This document shows, one piece after another, positions 1 to 14,346 of a stretch of DNA of 64,000 nucleotides. Positions within the stretch are counted from its first letter, which is position 1, and the number at the start of each line of letters is the position of its first letter. The stretch comes from Agelaius tricolor (Eukaryota > Chordata > Aves > Passeriformes > Icteridae): contig JALJCS010000001.1 of NCBI GenBank assembly GCA_023055355.1, forward strand, positions 47,683,381 to 47,747,380, in the 5' to 3' direction. The translations under genes and the position numbers were made by a program. Below the pieces are notes generated by a model. It had not been told where the DNA came from and made no database searches. It worked only from the letters and a program-made list of their open reading frames with translations.

Positions 1-250
1 CCGCCCGCATCCTCCCGCCTCGGGGCCGCCGCTGCACCCGCCGCGCCCGCGCCTCGCACGGATCGGGGCCGCCCTGCCCAGCAGCGGCGCCGCAGCCAAC
101 GGGAGAGGTGCGGCGGCTGATCCCGCCTCTCCCGGCTGACCCACAGCTCCGTGCTGCGCCCTACCGCCGTGTGGGCGCCGCGCCCCGAGGCGTTCTGCCG
201 GCGGGGACAGCGCGGTGCTCGTGAGGGGCCTTTGACTGCCCCGCCCAGTG
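1..250 (-). promoter_or_regulatory. CpG-rich edge, possible first exon/promoter of a minus-strand gene (GINM1 by synteny)
   Basis: The first 250 bases are very GC-rich and dense in CpG, unlike the AT-rich DNA that follows, as expected for a vertebrate promoter CpG island. On the minus strand an ATG lies at positions 10-8 with a purine at -3, and reads off the left edge after two codons, so no protein can be identified. In mammals GINM1 lies head-to-head with PPIL4 about 20 kb away; with PPIL4 on the + strand here, GINM1 would be expected at this place on the minus strand. The CpG richness is seen; the gene name is inference from gene order only. A promoter of a plus-strand non-coding transcript is an alternative. 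Confidence 0.4.
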
Positions 251-3200
251 GTTCAGGGGTGCAGCTCAAGGCTGGAGTGCCCCCAGCTGTCTTCCCTTTG
301 CACGTGGCCAGCCTTCATCGTACCGGCAAACTGCTTTCGAGCAATTCGATTGGTTTAAACAGAGAACAAGACAACCTACCTCACACACACAAAAAACTCC
401 AAAAACCAAAACAACCCACCCCACTCAAAAAACCCACCCCAGTCATTTTTCATCTCCTCAGGTGTTATCATATGGCAGGGGTTCCATACTGTTAGCACCA
501 ATCACAGACGTTTCATACCTTTTTGGTGTTTTCTCATGGGCATCTCTCAGAGCACTGACTCTTCTTCACAAAGCATCCAATTAACTCCAGTTCCCTTCTC
601 AAGCAGCCACCCCATTCTTTTATAGCACTCTTCTTCTCACTGGTTGCAGCTGTGGCCTGTTAAAGTCAGGCCTATTCCTAATCTCTGGTAATTGGCCCAG
701 CTGCAACTCCTTAGGGGTGAGATTATTTTCTACACTATCTTTATTTTCTTGTATTCTATCCCCCTACACTCTGGCTACTAGACTGCTTGTTTTTTGAATG
801 ACTTGAGAGCTGAGTTTTAGCTCTGGTTTTGTCTCTGAGGCATAGCTGCAATTTTAAGAGGTTTCAAGCAGACTTCAAGTCCATCTATTTGGTAAATATG
901 ATTGGACAAGTTCCTTGCCTTTTAGATTGCTGGTTTACCTGTGTTTGCTTCAGCTGTCAAGATGGCTTTGCAGACGAACATGGCTCAGCAAGGGGTAAAG
1001 TTGACTCCAGTGTAGTGGTTGTGTTTATAAATCATCTCAGTGGGGGTCTGGAACTGATCCTTATGACTTGTTTGCTTTACTTATCCCTTTAAAATACAGG
1101 AATTTTTGTTTTATTTGATCTATCATTCTGATCATGATCTAGTTGATGTGGCATGGCTAGGGGCATAGTTTAGTGGTGGATTTGACAATGCTAGTTAATG
1201 GATGGACTTGAGGATCTTACAGGTCTTTCCAATTTAAATTCTATTATTTTACCTGGCTAAGGGCAACTGGAATTTGCAAATTTTTATGAGTTACAGTTTA
1301 TGAGCTATGGCAAAGTCAATGATTGTCACCCAAGATAATTTTGAAAAGGAACATCTTTATTAAAGTGTGTGTGTACTATCTACACATGTGTCAGGTTTTC
1401 AACCAGCCTCTCCAGAACAGAGTTTCCAGTAGCTGCAGTCCTTAGCGCTGCTGAGCTGTCCCTTTCTTTTTATCTGGAAGCAATGAGCATTAGCCACAGT
1501 ACAAGCTCCCCCACGTGGCAGCACAAATTTTATTTTGCAGAGTAGACACTTGGGTTTGAGGGACTCATAAGCAAGAGCTCTGAACTTTGAGAAAGGCCTT
1601 GAGCCTGTACTGGAATGGTTTGGGTACAGCTCATCCCTATGATTTGATCTTTGCATGAGGGCAGTTAAGCACAGGGTTTGGCTTGAGTAGCTGGGTCTAG
1701 CTTAGGGTCTTTTGAGTAGAGGTAAGGTGACAGACTGAGGAAGCCCGAGGGAAGGAGGAGGTGTGCCACAGAATTGACACAGTGCGATAACTCAGTATGG
1801 TGAGTGGTATTTAAGAAGATGAAGAAAAAGAGGAATAATTTGAAGGGTAAAGAAACAGCACAGGAACAAAGCCTGTAGGAGACAGGAGGATGTGTGGAGA
1901 CCACAGAGTATTTCTTTGGAACTGTGGTCAAGCATGGGGCTTTCCAAAGCTGTTCAGGAAGTGTATCAGTTCTTCCACACCCTCATTCTGGTTTCTGCCC
2001 AGTAGATTCAGTGGAATGATCTGTGATCCACTTGGTGTAGAGAAGAGGGAACCTGCTACCCCAGTGCTCTGCTTCCTGTGTCATCTCTTGCTGCAGGTGA
2101 AGTACAAAAGTGTGGCTCCACGCGGGTATCAGCAGCCTTGCTCGAAGGGAGAGGTGCTTTCTCTTCATGTTCATAAACTCCTATGGCAGCATCTAGAGAG
2201 GAAAATGAATACCTGATAAGAAGGTGAGCCAAAGAAGACAAATTCCCAGTAAGCCTGGTGATCAGTTATGGCTGTAATATCTGTGAGAGCTAAGAGTGAG
2301 CAAAAACCCAGGCTTTTTTGTGCCATGTGCTAATGAATAATGTAAATGTGTCACATTTTCTGGAGGTAGAGGGAATGGGATGTCTAATGTGTCTGCATAG
2401 CACTTACACTTGCTACTGCAGTGAAATATCCAATTGCAGACCTAAATGTGGAATTTATTCCTTCTTACATCCTTTCCCTTGGAAGTTTTTCTTAAATGCA
2501 CATAATTAATGAACTGATAGAACAATTTTGTGTAGAGAATGGAGTGCTCAGAGGATCCTATTGATACAGAAATGGAAGGACAAAAGGGAATTATTATTCT
2601 ATTTCTACCTGCTTGAATGTCCAAAGCCAACACTTACGGGTATCCTGTAAGTGCCTGAACATTAAAGCACAAACTCAGAGTTCTGTATCTTATCTAGTCC
2701 AGTTTCATTGCCATATTCACAGCCTCTTCCAAAACCCAAGGTCTACAGCTATGTCGATGAATTCTCATGTGTCCACTGTCTCCATATGGAAGTGATCTGC
2801 TCTGCAAGTGCTCTCAAACAGTCCAATGTGTCCCAGGGACTCAACAACTTAGCCAAAAGCAGGAATCTACTTTTTGAAAGTGCTGTGAGACTTCCACTGC
2901 TTGCATCTGGATCTGTGAGCTACTGTGGAGGTAAGGGTCAAGTTATCTGTAGACTAACGATTAAAACATGAATGATACAGTGCTAGAGGGACTGAGATTT
3001 ATTTATTTAAGCAACCTAACTGAATGGGAAGGGAAGCTGCAGCATGATGTTCCTAGGGGAAAAATGTGACTTGGCAAAATGAGGGTTTATTTGCCACACT
3101 GCGAAAGCCTGTGAAGTTCTACAGTACTATGCATGCTTATCTTAAGTACATGTCTCCATGAGGGTTGTAGGTGAACCATGAGGCTGTAAGTGAAAATAGG

Positions 3201-6200
3201 AGCTTTTGAAGAGCCCTCAAGCAGTCAGGCTCAGCCAATCAATTTAATGGGTTTTAAAAGAGACATTGTAAATATTTGCACGCTTCTTGAGCACAGGTAG
3301 TTACAGATGGGGAATCCTTTGCTTCCTTCTTCTCTTCTGCAATTCTAAATCTGTCTAAATCTCTTCCTGTGACACAGAAGCAAGCCCCCTCTTGTGGATA
3401 AGCCTGAAGTAATTGTGTGCCAGTAACTAAATTTCTGAATTCATAAGTCTTTATATCAAAAAGCTAGCTGGAGTATTAGGTTTAAGGAGATGCTTAGTAC
3501 TGTATCTCTGTTTTTGGTCCAAACTCACCCACTAATAAGACTCAGATTATAAACTTGTCTCAAAATGCTGAGATAAGTTCAAAGGTCAGCAGTGGTATTT
3601 CTCAGTTGATTGGTTTATAAGTACTTTTGGCTCATTTTCTTTGTCTCTTGATTTTTTAACCCTTATATTGAACCTTGGTCATAACTCTGATGATTTTTTT
3701 GTGTAGTCACAAGGATTAGAAATTATTTATGTTACTTTTAAACCAGAGATTACATTACTGTTTTGTACCAGAGCTTGAAATTTTGATCTTAAAATGTCTC
3801 TTCTGCAAAAGAAACTTTTAGTTAGGTAAAGAGAGAATTATTGAGTCTGTATGCCTGTTGTTCAGCTCATTGTAATGGAATAATTTCTTGAAGCTAGTAT
3901 TTGGATTCAAGTGCACCAGTTGTACTTTTCTTGAGTGCTCTCTTTCATTTCAAGATTTTTAAAATCGCTCTCAATATTAATTAATTAAATTTTCAACTAT
4001 ATTGAAAGAGCTGAGCTCTAGTGGGGTATCCTCAGTAGTGTTTAAGTTCTTTCATGTGTAAGTGCTCCTGGTTTAGCATTTTAAATTTTACAAGAATTTG
4101 AGACCTAAATTCTCAGTGTTTTTCATTGCTCAAATTGGTGATTCTGACTAGACATAAAGCCAAAAATAAATCAGTGACTCTTTTTGAGAAAAGCTGGTGT
4201 GAGCTGCCAGCCTGGTGGTCAGGGTCCTCTCAGGTACATCTTTGACTTTCTGTTTCTTGCTGTACCAGTGGTTCACTGGCTTAATGCCCTACAGGGGCTG
4301 AACTCAAGGTCTAGGCAAATGTTAAAAAGAGAAAAACATTATTGGATCTTCCTTTCCTATCATCTGCTCTCTTGTTATCATTAATAAGATGCAATGTTTT
4401 ATGCTTTCTGTCTACAGAAAAAAACAGAATTGACGATGTTGTTACTAGGTTGATGTTTCCTTGATCATCTCCTTGAGAAATTACAGCAGTGTTCTTCTTG
4501 TGGACTGGAATTATGGGACACAATATCTTTCTTATCTTGTTGTGTCTGCTGTTTGATGTGGTAGAACATTTGCACTCTGGTTTGCTGGTTTTAGTAATGC
4601 TCCTACTATGAGTACAGATCTTGGTGCTGGTGCCTTGGTGAGAAGTTACAGCATCACTTGCTCTGCAAATATGGATATAAAACTTACTCTTTGTCCAAAT
4701 ATGATCATAACATTGTTTGAAGTGGTTTTTCTTCCACATAGGGCTTTAAAGTATTTTGTCCAGTGTAGTTCAATTCTTTTCAGAACTTTGGCTTTATGTC
4801 CAGACTTTTCCTGGCCTCCTTGTTGAGGCTCCCAAGAATCTGTCAGACAATGCCAAAAGTATCCATTGGGTTCTGGTTTGTAGATACTGGAAACTGGTTT
4901 CTATTTTAGCCTCCAAAAAGGGTGTTATAACTGACAGGCAGTAGAGGGGGTTTAAAAATAGCTTCAACATGTCACTGTGAAGCTGGCAGCTTTGTTGTTT
5001 GATCCTTCTGACAGAAGGGTCAGGAGAGTCAAGCTCTCTGTCAGGGTTGAAAGCCTCATCAGTACAGCAGTGCCAGAGTTTCCAGGAGTGACTGTGACTC
5101 CTTGGATACCTCTTTTCTCGGGTAGATGTGTAAGAGGCCTGACGCCTTCTGGGAAATTGTTCTATCCTTAACAAAAATCTGCACTCTTAAGGTACCCCCA
5201 TTTAGATACTTAGAAACTGTGGCTCTCAGGACTTGAAGTCCCTTTTAAATTATTTCAACAGAAATGTCTAAGGCTTAGACAGGTCCAAATCCAAACACTA
5301 TAGAAAAAAAAAATCTAAGTATAAAGGAAAGATTAGATTCCTTCTCTACAGTGTCAAGACTATTACTTTGTTTCAGAAATCTGTTTTTAGGGAATTTTTT
5401 AAGTTGTTAGGAAAAATGCCAAGATTCATGTATGTAAAAGAGAGGGATGTTGCTCAGCTATTTTCGAAGAGGGACCCCCAGATTACTATTCTTGGTGGCT
5501 CTACTGAGCCACCTACCCTACTTCTGTGATCTTGAACAAGTCCTGGGACTCTGGCCAAGCCTCTGAGCCATATCACGTACTTGGCTGCATAACAAATGCA
5601 TTGCAGAGCTCAGCTCATACTCATGTGCTATGAACGAGGCTCTGGAGAAATGGGAACAATTTATTGGATATAAAAATGCTGACAAGTGCTATGGACTGAT
5701 ACGGGATTAGTGTAAATCATAGCCCAAACATGTACATTAGCAGATACACAAAATTGTCTGCTTCAGGAGTCTAACCGGGGATGATGAGGTCCAGAGCCCT
5801 GTGTTCTTAGGTGCTGTGTATGGCCAGTGGAGAGAGGGAGAGAGAAGCTCTTGCATTTGGAAAGCAGGTGACTTTCACTACCTGTATGCTTTCAGGTTCC
5901 CTATCCTCTTTCAAACAGTATCTTGAGAAGCAATGCAATGCCAGTTTCACAGTGCAGCTGACAAGAGCCGAGGTCAGGAATAGATCTGCAATTGTTACTG
6001 TTGGTGGCTCTGGCCATACAGTGGCTGCCAGCACCAGAGAATGGCCTTTGCCCTGACACCTCAATGTTCCTGAGGGAGACTCTCAGAACAATAAGAATCC
6101 TGCATGAGAAATGCTGCTAAAGAGAATTTTTTCCCATGTTTTAAATTAAAGATTAGGTAAAACAGATCTGAGATCTGATGAAGGTCTCATCCTATAAAAA

Positions 6201-6526
6201 GATGGAGATAGGGTAGATGTGGTGGCTGGCAGTTGTGGAATCTTGAATGGCTTCTGTTAGTAACCTCAGGGAGCCCATACCGAAGGATCAAATGGCCCAG
6301 AGTATTGGTATCTGGGTCACTCAGTGCTAGGTTTCTCATATGGATCCTTCATTCTGTCAATATCTCAGTTTGTCTATGACGAAGACCTTTGGAGCAAATC
6401 CATGGGATAGTGTCACTTTGGTTTCTACAGTGCCCAAGTAGCATCATTTTTAATAGAGGACAAGCACCAAGTGTAAATTTTCCTCTAGTTTCAAAGAGGA
6501 CCTTTCAAACACAAGGTTGAACCACA

Positions 6527-6567
6527 CATTATTTTATAATGGTGAACCACATCATTATAAAATAATG
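6527..6567. repeat. Perfect 15-bp inverted repeat (hairpin)
   Basis: CATTATTTTATAATG at 6,527-6,541 is the exact reverse complement of CATTATAAAATAATG at 6,553-6,567, with an 11-base spacer. The bases around both arms also resemble each other as direct copies (GAACCACA before each). It could be the relic of a small palindromic transposon or a chance AT-rich palindrome. Confidence 0.75.
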
Positions 6568-7440
6568 GTCCAGAAGGAGCTACTGAAGTTGCCCACAAGT
6601 GGTTGTGGACAAATGTTAGGTTCATGGACTCTCCTGAGAAATGCAAATCCTCTCCTCTCACATGCACACTTGGCTGTTTGCACTAGCATGATGGATGTTT
6701 TATGCTACTACCTAAGTCTCTTGGGCTCAGCAGTTAAGATGTGTTCATGTCTGAAACTATCTCTGTTTGCAGGCTGGGGGTTTTCATTCAAACCGAACAA
6801 CTCCAAGATGGCTGTGATCAGACTGCAGAAGGACACATTAAGCTTTTAGACAGCAAATCTAGAGTTGCCCCCCATTATTCTTCCTCAATAAATCCTTAAA
6901 TATTTAATCAGGTGCTTTTCTGAGTTTATAGTATTCTCTCATTCAAAGAGCTTTTTCTTTTTCCATTAGTTCTTCATATACTGGCTTTCTTACATCTATC
7001 TGTGAGAACAGTGTCTTGCTACACTGAATTATGTTGAATATTATCCTGAAATATAAATACTGAAGTGTATTTCCATGTATCACTAAGAGCTTATTGGGAA
7101 ACCAAGTTAGCTTTGCAACAGCTGAGGCACTAATTTCCATCACTTTTTACTGTGGAAAATCAAACCAAATTACTCAGACTGACTCTTGTCCCCATCCCTT
7201 ATGTAGCATTGACTCCATGCAACTGTTAAGTGCAAAATCTGAAAATAAATGTTTCATTAACATAAGAACTCTTCTTGCCCTTTAAATTTCAGTATCCCCT
7301 GTGACCGGAGTTAATTCTGTTCTTGTATTTTCTTTATTGTAAGATGAGAAGCTCTAATCACATCAGACATTGCAGATTTTTTGTGTGCATACTTGTATAT
7401 ATAAATATGTATTATCATACATAATTCTAAGAACATACTT

Positions 7441-7478
7441 ATACACACACACACACGTATATATATATATATATATGT
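7441..7478. repeat. (CA)n/(TA)n compound microsatellite
   Basis: A run of CA dinucleotides passes directly into a run of TA dinucleotides. This is ordinary simple sequence and likely length-variable. Confidence 0.9.
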
Positions 7479-10400
7479 GAGTGTTATTTCTTCTTTTCCG
7501 CTGACAATATGAAGTCAGATACAGACAATGGATTAATTAAGTTGCTTTGGAAGTAAATGATACTAAATGATTAAACAGCCCAGCTGTCTGTGGTCAAATG
7601 CAGCATCTCACCAAACACTTCTCCAAAATTAAAATTCTTCCAAGGCATGATTTATAATTTAGATCCGTAAAAAGGTTTCCTGGACAGCATTTTTTTTCCC
7701 ATGTGTAATGTGGTTTTAAATCTACTTTCTGATCCAACTTTCTGCAGTTGTCTCTGAAATGGGCTTGGTGACAGATGGTGGCAAACCGCCTAAAGATGAG
7801 TAGATATTTTGACTCTCTAACATTCATGTCCAGAGTGGTTAGTTAATGTCTAGCATGGTAATGTCACAAAGAGGAAGTGGGCTGAGAGAATTGCTAATCA
7901 AGAATTACTTGTGCTGGACTCACAGAAGAAAAGCTAGGCAGCCAACTGCCCAGACTGATTCCTCTTATTCCATGAAGATTTAAATCTCTTTATAGGAGAG
8001 ATTGTGTTCAAGCAGAACACTTTTTGAAGTTAGTTTTTACCTGAACAGGAGCACATGAAGTCCCACTGGTGAGGACACCAATACGTGAAACTGCTTCCCT
8101 CTCTCGGGCCAACACAACCTCCCACGCAGTGCAGTTTGGTAACTGGTGGAGATATTCTTACCACTAAACTCCATTGACCTGGCCATCTTGCCACTTTTGT
8201 ATGGCTCTTTTTTTTTTAAGTTTCCCATAACTGCAAGTACAGGAAACTAACCTGGGTCAGTTCCAGCCCACTGTGAGCTGGCATTCTGGCACCAGGCAGA
8301 GGTCCTGAGAAAAAGACACTTTTGTCTACCAGTGAAGAATTGGCACAAGAAGAGTTTGCCTTATGTGTAAACTGAACTCTGAGACTGGATTAACTTCCTA
8401 GCTGTGTCGCAGTCAACCTGGGTGCCTTTGGAGCCTCTTTCACTTCTGATGGGATTTTCAACAGTATCTACAAAAAAGAGGTGCCAAATTTCTTATTGGT
8501 ACTTAGTGCAGTGATTAGCACAGCACTACTTTGTCCTCATTTGGAATACACTTAATGTCTTGAAATCCAAAGAGAAAGAAGTGGATATTATTATTTACTA
8601 TGCTCAGAATTGTGCATATCCTATGAATATTCTCTCTAGAAGAATGATCTTGAGAAGTTAATTTCTCCATTAAAAGATACAGCTGCATGTTATGACTTGT
8701 GCATGTACTTTTACATTATGGACAAGGTAATTTTGGCTGATTGTTTGAATAATGAATAAATTCAAAGAGACTGAATTCAGACACCTAGTAATGATGCAAG
8801 AGCAAAATTCATCAAGGTAAAGGTTTACCATGAGTTATTTTCTGTGTTTCTGAGAACTGTGCAAACTGCACACACCAGTGAGTTGCCTGGCTGACCTACA
8901 GCCCCTTCCATGCAGATGCCATGTCGGTGTCTCTGTCCCTCCTCTGCCTCAGGTCTCTTGCTGGTGGCAGCAGTGATCTCCATGCAGCATCGCCGACATC
9001 TCAGTCCAGTCACCTTCCAGTTTGTGGCTGTGGCCAGTATCAGTGGCCACCTGTAGCCAGCACTGCCTTTGAACCCTGCCTTCGCTACTAAGTTGAGAAC
9101 ACACTATGGAGCTAAATGGACCTTGGGTCTGACCCAACATTTTGTCCTAACATTACTAAAATGTCTACCGGAGCATATGAGAACATAAAATTATACTTGT
9201 CCACTCTCTGCCATTTGAAGTGCAATAATTTCCCGAGGCAGGGATAGCAGTTAATACCCTCAGACATCTTTCTATGGCTCTGTCCAATAGCATTTTAATT
9301 CTGCTGGTATAAACTGAAGTATTTGCAAAAACCTGCTAGCAGTGATTCCTACAACTTAGCTATGCGTGTCATGAGGAACCACCTCCGCTTGTTTATTCTA
9401 AACCTTCTGCTTGTTAGTAGTTTAATCCAATGATCCTTCATTCTGGTACTTAAGGAAAGGACAATCATCCCTTGTTCACCCAGTCTGATGTACAACTCAT
9501 CTTTGTAAATGTCCCTGCAGGGTGAAAACAAAACACTGATTTTATTCTTGAAACAACAGTGGAAACCAAATATTTTTTACCCTGGGTGATCAAATTAAGC
9601 AACAAGAAGTGACCTGCCTTTATGAAGCTTGCCCTGCTCTTCAGCTTCCAGATAAGACTGTTGATTTAGGTACAAGTTGTTGTTCCTGTTTTCTAAATTT
9701 GAGTGTCCAAGTTACAAGAGTTTTGCATACTGTTTGACTGACCTTTCAGGGTTATTTAAAAAAAAAAAAGAACATGGGAGGTTGCAGTTTTCACAGTCAG
9801 CACTCAGGGCCATGAGAAGCAAGTCTGCAGAGGGAGAAGGTGGAATTTTTCATGTTTTCTCACGTTAACCACACTGCAACAGACTGTAATGAAAACTCAA
9901 AAAACTTCAGTCAGGCTCTGGCTCTGTGCAAACCTACAGGGGACATTTGTGTTTCCTTGATAGGCAGAAAATCATTTAGAGGCTGGGGGCTCATTCCCTG
10001 GAGTCACTGAACTTCCAGAAAAATATGAACAATATGTGAGTGTGCTCCAGAATGATTTGGGCTTCAAGCATGTAGTGAGTAATATTTTTTTCTACTAGAA
10101 AAGTAGGGTTGTAAGAGGTCTTCCTACATGAAGGTCTTTAAAACACACCGAACATTTTTTGCACAATACTGAATATCAGATGCAAGTTCAAACAATCCAG
10201 GATGTATGTGCTGCAGCCCAAGGTTCAGGTATGGTTTATTTAGGATAATTGCCCAGTAGGATAGCTGTCCCTTTCTAGAGTGCACTGGAAAATCTAAAAA
10301 TACTAGAAGTATCATCTTGTAAGATTTCTGAGTACCTCTGTCAAGATAACAAATACCTTACATTTTCCCTGGCTTCATAGTCAGCAATCTGCTAGACCTC

Positions 10401-13400
10401 AATCTCATGCCTATGAGTAATACTCTTACCTCAGAGCTGGACTGCTAATTAAACAAAAAAAATCCTTTATATCTCCAAAATAATATAGCTGAATACCCAC
10501 CTGTTACAGAATTATATATGTCGATAATGGATTTAATTCATGGGATGGGGGAGGGAGTATTACTTGTATTTTCTTCTTGTTAGTGTCAGCTGAGTGCTAA
10601 AGATCCCTCTTGTGCTGGGTGCAAAACATACCCTGTACAAAAGGAACATCTTGTCATGGTTTCCACCCCGAGCAGTGGAGAAGTTTGTTGTGTTTGTAAG
10701 GGGCAAACGAAACAGTAAGATGTCTTTGGGCACTGCCTCATATGGGACAGTGGTTTTGGAGTGCAGCCAGCTGAAGCTCAGCCACTCTCAAAACATCACA
10801 CTTAAAGAGAGATCAGAAAAAGATTCATGACACTCAAGTATGTTCTGGGAGTTTCCATAAATTGAAACTTCAATTCCCATTTTTCTTGTTGCTATCACAA
10901 CTGCACAAATGGTTCTGTACCCACTGCCTTTCTCCTTTGTGTTGTGAAAATCGGTGCCTTACACAGAGCTTCCAGATGAAAAGATTACATTTAAATTTTC
11001 CTCATGGAACAAATTTCATTTGAGAGAGTCCATGTTTTACAGTCTAAAATTTCTTGTTCTTGGTGAACTTTTGCTGAATGTCCAGAATCCTGAAGTAACC
11101 CCACAGCCGTCCCCCCTGGGAGACAGCCAAGGAGTCAGGGAGTCTGGGAAGCCCCAGCTTTCAGTGGTGCTGATACCTGGCTTGGCTGTTGGTAATAGAG
11201 GGAGCTTAGCTGAGCCATTCCAATGTCTGAGCAGCTTCCTGCTGACTGGAAAACTGGGGAGAATAAAAAGATTTCATCTAATTCTGACTGAAACCAAAAT
11301 CTGAAAAAATGAAGTTTCCAGTTAGCAGGAAACCCCCTTTCCTGGCTGTCCTCCGTTCTAACTTGGATGACTTCACCCTCTTATCTAAACTCAGAATGCT
11401 TCTGCTTCTTACTTTGGAGTTTCTGTACACAAAGGAAGTATATAAAGGTAGTGGATTATAATGATTGATCTAATGAGAAGCACAGAAGGGAATTACCTAC
11501 ATTTAAATTCCTAATGTGTTTCCTAACACTGGTTCTCTCTAAATAACTGGATAAATCAGACTAGGTTCTAACAGATGGTGTTACATATATTTTCAGAAAC
11601 GAATAATCGACTACTGTAGTTGGAAGAGAATTTACTCTGTCAAAGTCTAGACAGGTTTTTAAATCAACGAATCTATAGTTATAAATCTATAAAATATGTA
11701 GGCCAGGAGCAAAAGTTAGGTCTATCCCTCTCACATGTAACACAGGGAATAGATTTTTCACCTGTTTTTCCCCACATTTATAGCAGCCATTCTTAGAGCA
11801 GGAGGCTCCTGCAAAGTTGTGCAGGTGGCTCTTGTGGGAGAGGACAGAGGCCTTCCATACAGCAGGGGAGGAGGAACTGTAGAAGATGGAAACAGCTTGG
11901 CCCCTGGCCAAAAGCTGCAATGGTTGGTAAGTTCAGCAACTTTATCATCCTGTGATTGAAAGTGAAGGACTCTTCCCTCAGGATGCTTATTAGAGCTCCC
12001 AACAAAGCTACGTGCTCCTGTGTGTTTTGGTAACGGGACTGAGCCAAAGGATTTTGATGAAGCACACTACCATTCACTAGAATTAATAATCATATGGAAT
12101 TCCAAACTCAGGTGAATAATTTAGGCATTGGTTCTGTGTTACATTGTAATTTCCAAATCATCATTGGTATGTCCTGTTCACAATACCTTGTAATTCATAC
12201 TTCCCTATCTCCATGTTCCACAATCCTTTGGAATCTGTCATTCTCTTGCCCTCTGGATGTAACCTACCTACCACTCTCCTCTTGCTCCATCAACCTCTTC
12301 ACTCTTTGAATACTATTGTTTATGTATTGAATAGTAGATGTGTTATATATTCAATTATATCCTTACCAATTATTCTTCCATTTCATTCCATGCTGGTATA
12401 TGATGCTTTTTTTCCCCCTGGATATTCCAGTTCCTTTGATAATAGCTATTATTATTCTTGTAAATCATGCCTTGCATATAAAACAAAACATTTTGTACAG
12501 GTGTTCCCTTTAGCCAGGGGCACTTGGATTTGAAAGGTCCTCCATCAAGATTCAACAAACAGGTTAATCCCACTGTCACAACCTCTACATGAGCTCAATT
12601 TTCATGAAAGAAACCAGAGGAAAATAGAAAAGAAACGATGAGCAACAGCTTAAAGAAGATGTAGCATCTTTTTATTACTTGAATGACTCTACATGCAAAG
12701 AACACAGTCTGTGTTCTGTGAAATGACAGAATGTAATAAAATGAATGTAATCTGCAAAGGAAAAGACATGGCAGCAGAAAATATTGAAAAGCAGTCACAA
12801 TAACAGTTCAGGTTAATGAGAACTAACACTAATAACACTGGTGTAACTGAAACATCTCAATAGCAGTCCAGCAAGTAGAAGCATTTGTATAAAACAGCCA
12901 AAAATTAAATATTTTGCTAGGTATTTGATCTTATTTGATTTCTGGAACACATGTTGAGAAATTATAACATGTATAAATGGAGAAACACCATAAAATTTGA
13001 TTATCCCAAGGCCTTGGCATATTTACTGGAAAGAAAATTTTAGGAGAAATGACAGCCAATACTTGTTTTATTACTTTCATTTGAGTACTGGCACAAAGAA
13101 AAAAAAATCTTAATCCAGGAGTTGTACCTGTGGTTTTTTAATATATTCTTTTGAGAGTTTTGCTCTACCTGACCTCAAAATATTTCACAAGAAGACACAG
13201 TATATTTTCATGAATGCTGAGGGTACACCAATGATACTCCCAATTCAGAGACAACAAAAACAGACCATTCTCAAAGATCTTGGAAAGGCTGGGTGATGAT
13301 GGCTTAAAATCCAGTTGACAGAAATGGAAGGTTAATGCTGGATATGAGATAATAAGCAGATTGAGGAGAAATGCTGATTTATTATTCATCATTCATTTAT

Positions 13401-14070
13401 CAGTAACACTTGAAAAAAGGTATACAGCATTCTGGAAATTTATTCCCAGTCCACCTGCTGAAAAAATCTTTAGAGCTTTCTTGTAGAAAAGTACAAAATG
13501 GACACAAGAGCTGAATCTGAACTGACAGCTTGAAAATGTCAGGGACGAGAGAAAGCAAACACCTATTCCCAGAGGCTCTGATGATACCAGGCAAAACTGC
13601 CAAATAATACTTCTAAGCAAAGCCCTGGGGCAAGCTTTCTCAAAAGCAGGTCAATGACTATAAACACATGGCTTGTGCTTCTGGCACCTTCACTTGAAAT
13701 GAAGAGCAATGCTCAAACCAGAAAAAGCCCAGCAAAGGTAGGAAGAGCTTCCTGTTTCTGCCTACAAGCCACATGTTGGCACAGACAGACTGCAAACCAC
13801 TGCTATCAGTAAGAGCTCAGCAGGCACTTTCTCTACTTTCCATTGCAGCTGAATGAGTGCCAAAGAGAAGGCAGAGTCAGAAAAGACTTCAGCAGTAGCC
13901 AGCATTTTATCTGCACTTTTTGGAGAAAGTCCTCGGGGGAGGGGGGAAGCACCAGATCCTGACATTTTAGAAGTAGCTGTGGTGAGGTTCTCTAACAGAA
14001 AACGTTTTATGTTATGGGGTTAAATGCTCAAAAATGTTGAAATTTATACTAATGCTCTATCATAAATACT

Positions 14071-14346
14071 TCAAGGTGAAGTATACTCTATATTTGTGTA
14101 CAGAGAGGTATGTATGTGTGGCACTTCCCTCAGTTCTCTGTCATAATGGTAACTTTTCTTTTCAAGTGCAGAAGGTTTGTCTGTGAAATCCTTAAGCTCA
14201 GAGGCACTTAACCTGTTGAGAACAACTCTTACACCTTTAACAAGACCAAATTTCTTTCTTATTTCCTTGTCGTTATCCCAATGTGCTTTTTCATCATCTC
14301 TTTTTTGCAAGTCTTCTTTGGATAGAAATGCAGTCTTGCTGAGGAA
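14071..14346 (-). CDS. LRIF1-like gene, last coding exon (residues 359-449)
   Basis: The acceptor at 14,349-14,347 keeps phase 0 with the upstream donor; a second AG six to eight bases further in would break the frame. The exon holds the KKFGLVKGVRVVLNRL block that matches the FGLTKDLRV region of LRIF1, then about 45 residues without a match, and a stop. No basic nuclear signal or coiled coil follows, and I found no further exon below 14,071 that would supply one. Confidence 0.65.
   Translation of the reverse strand, partial: FLSKTAFLSKEDLQKRDDEKAHWDNDKEIRKKFGLVKGVRVVLNRLSASELKDFTDKPSALEKKSYHYDRELREVPHIHTSLYTNIEYTSP

Larger units (their letters stand above)
251..14070. other. Intergenic region without a recognisable gene
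   Basis: No open reading frame here resembles a known protein, and none is longer than about 120 codons. The stretch is AT-rich with scattered simple sequence (A/C-rich at 385-440, a CA/TA microsatellite near 7,440, short A or T runs) and one perfect inverted repeat at 6,527-6,567. The part just below 14,070 should hold the 3' untranslated region and polyadenylation site of the minus-strand LRIF1-like gene, but I cannot fix its end. I searched the frames for GINM1-like exons and saw none. Confidence 0.6.
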
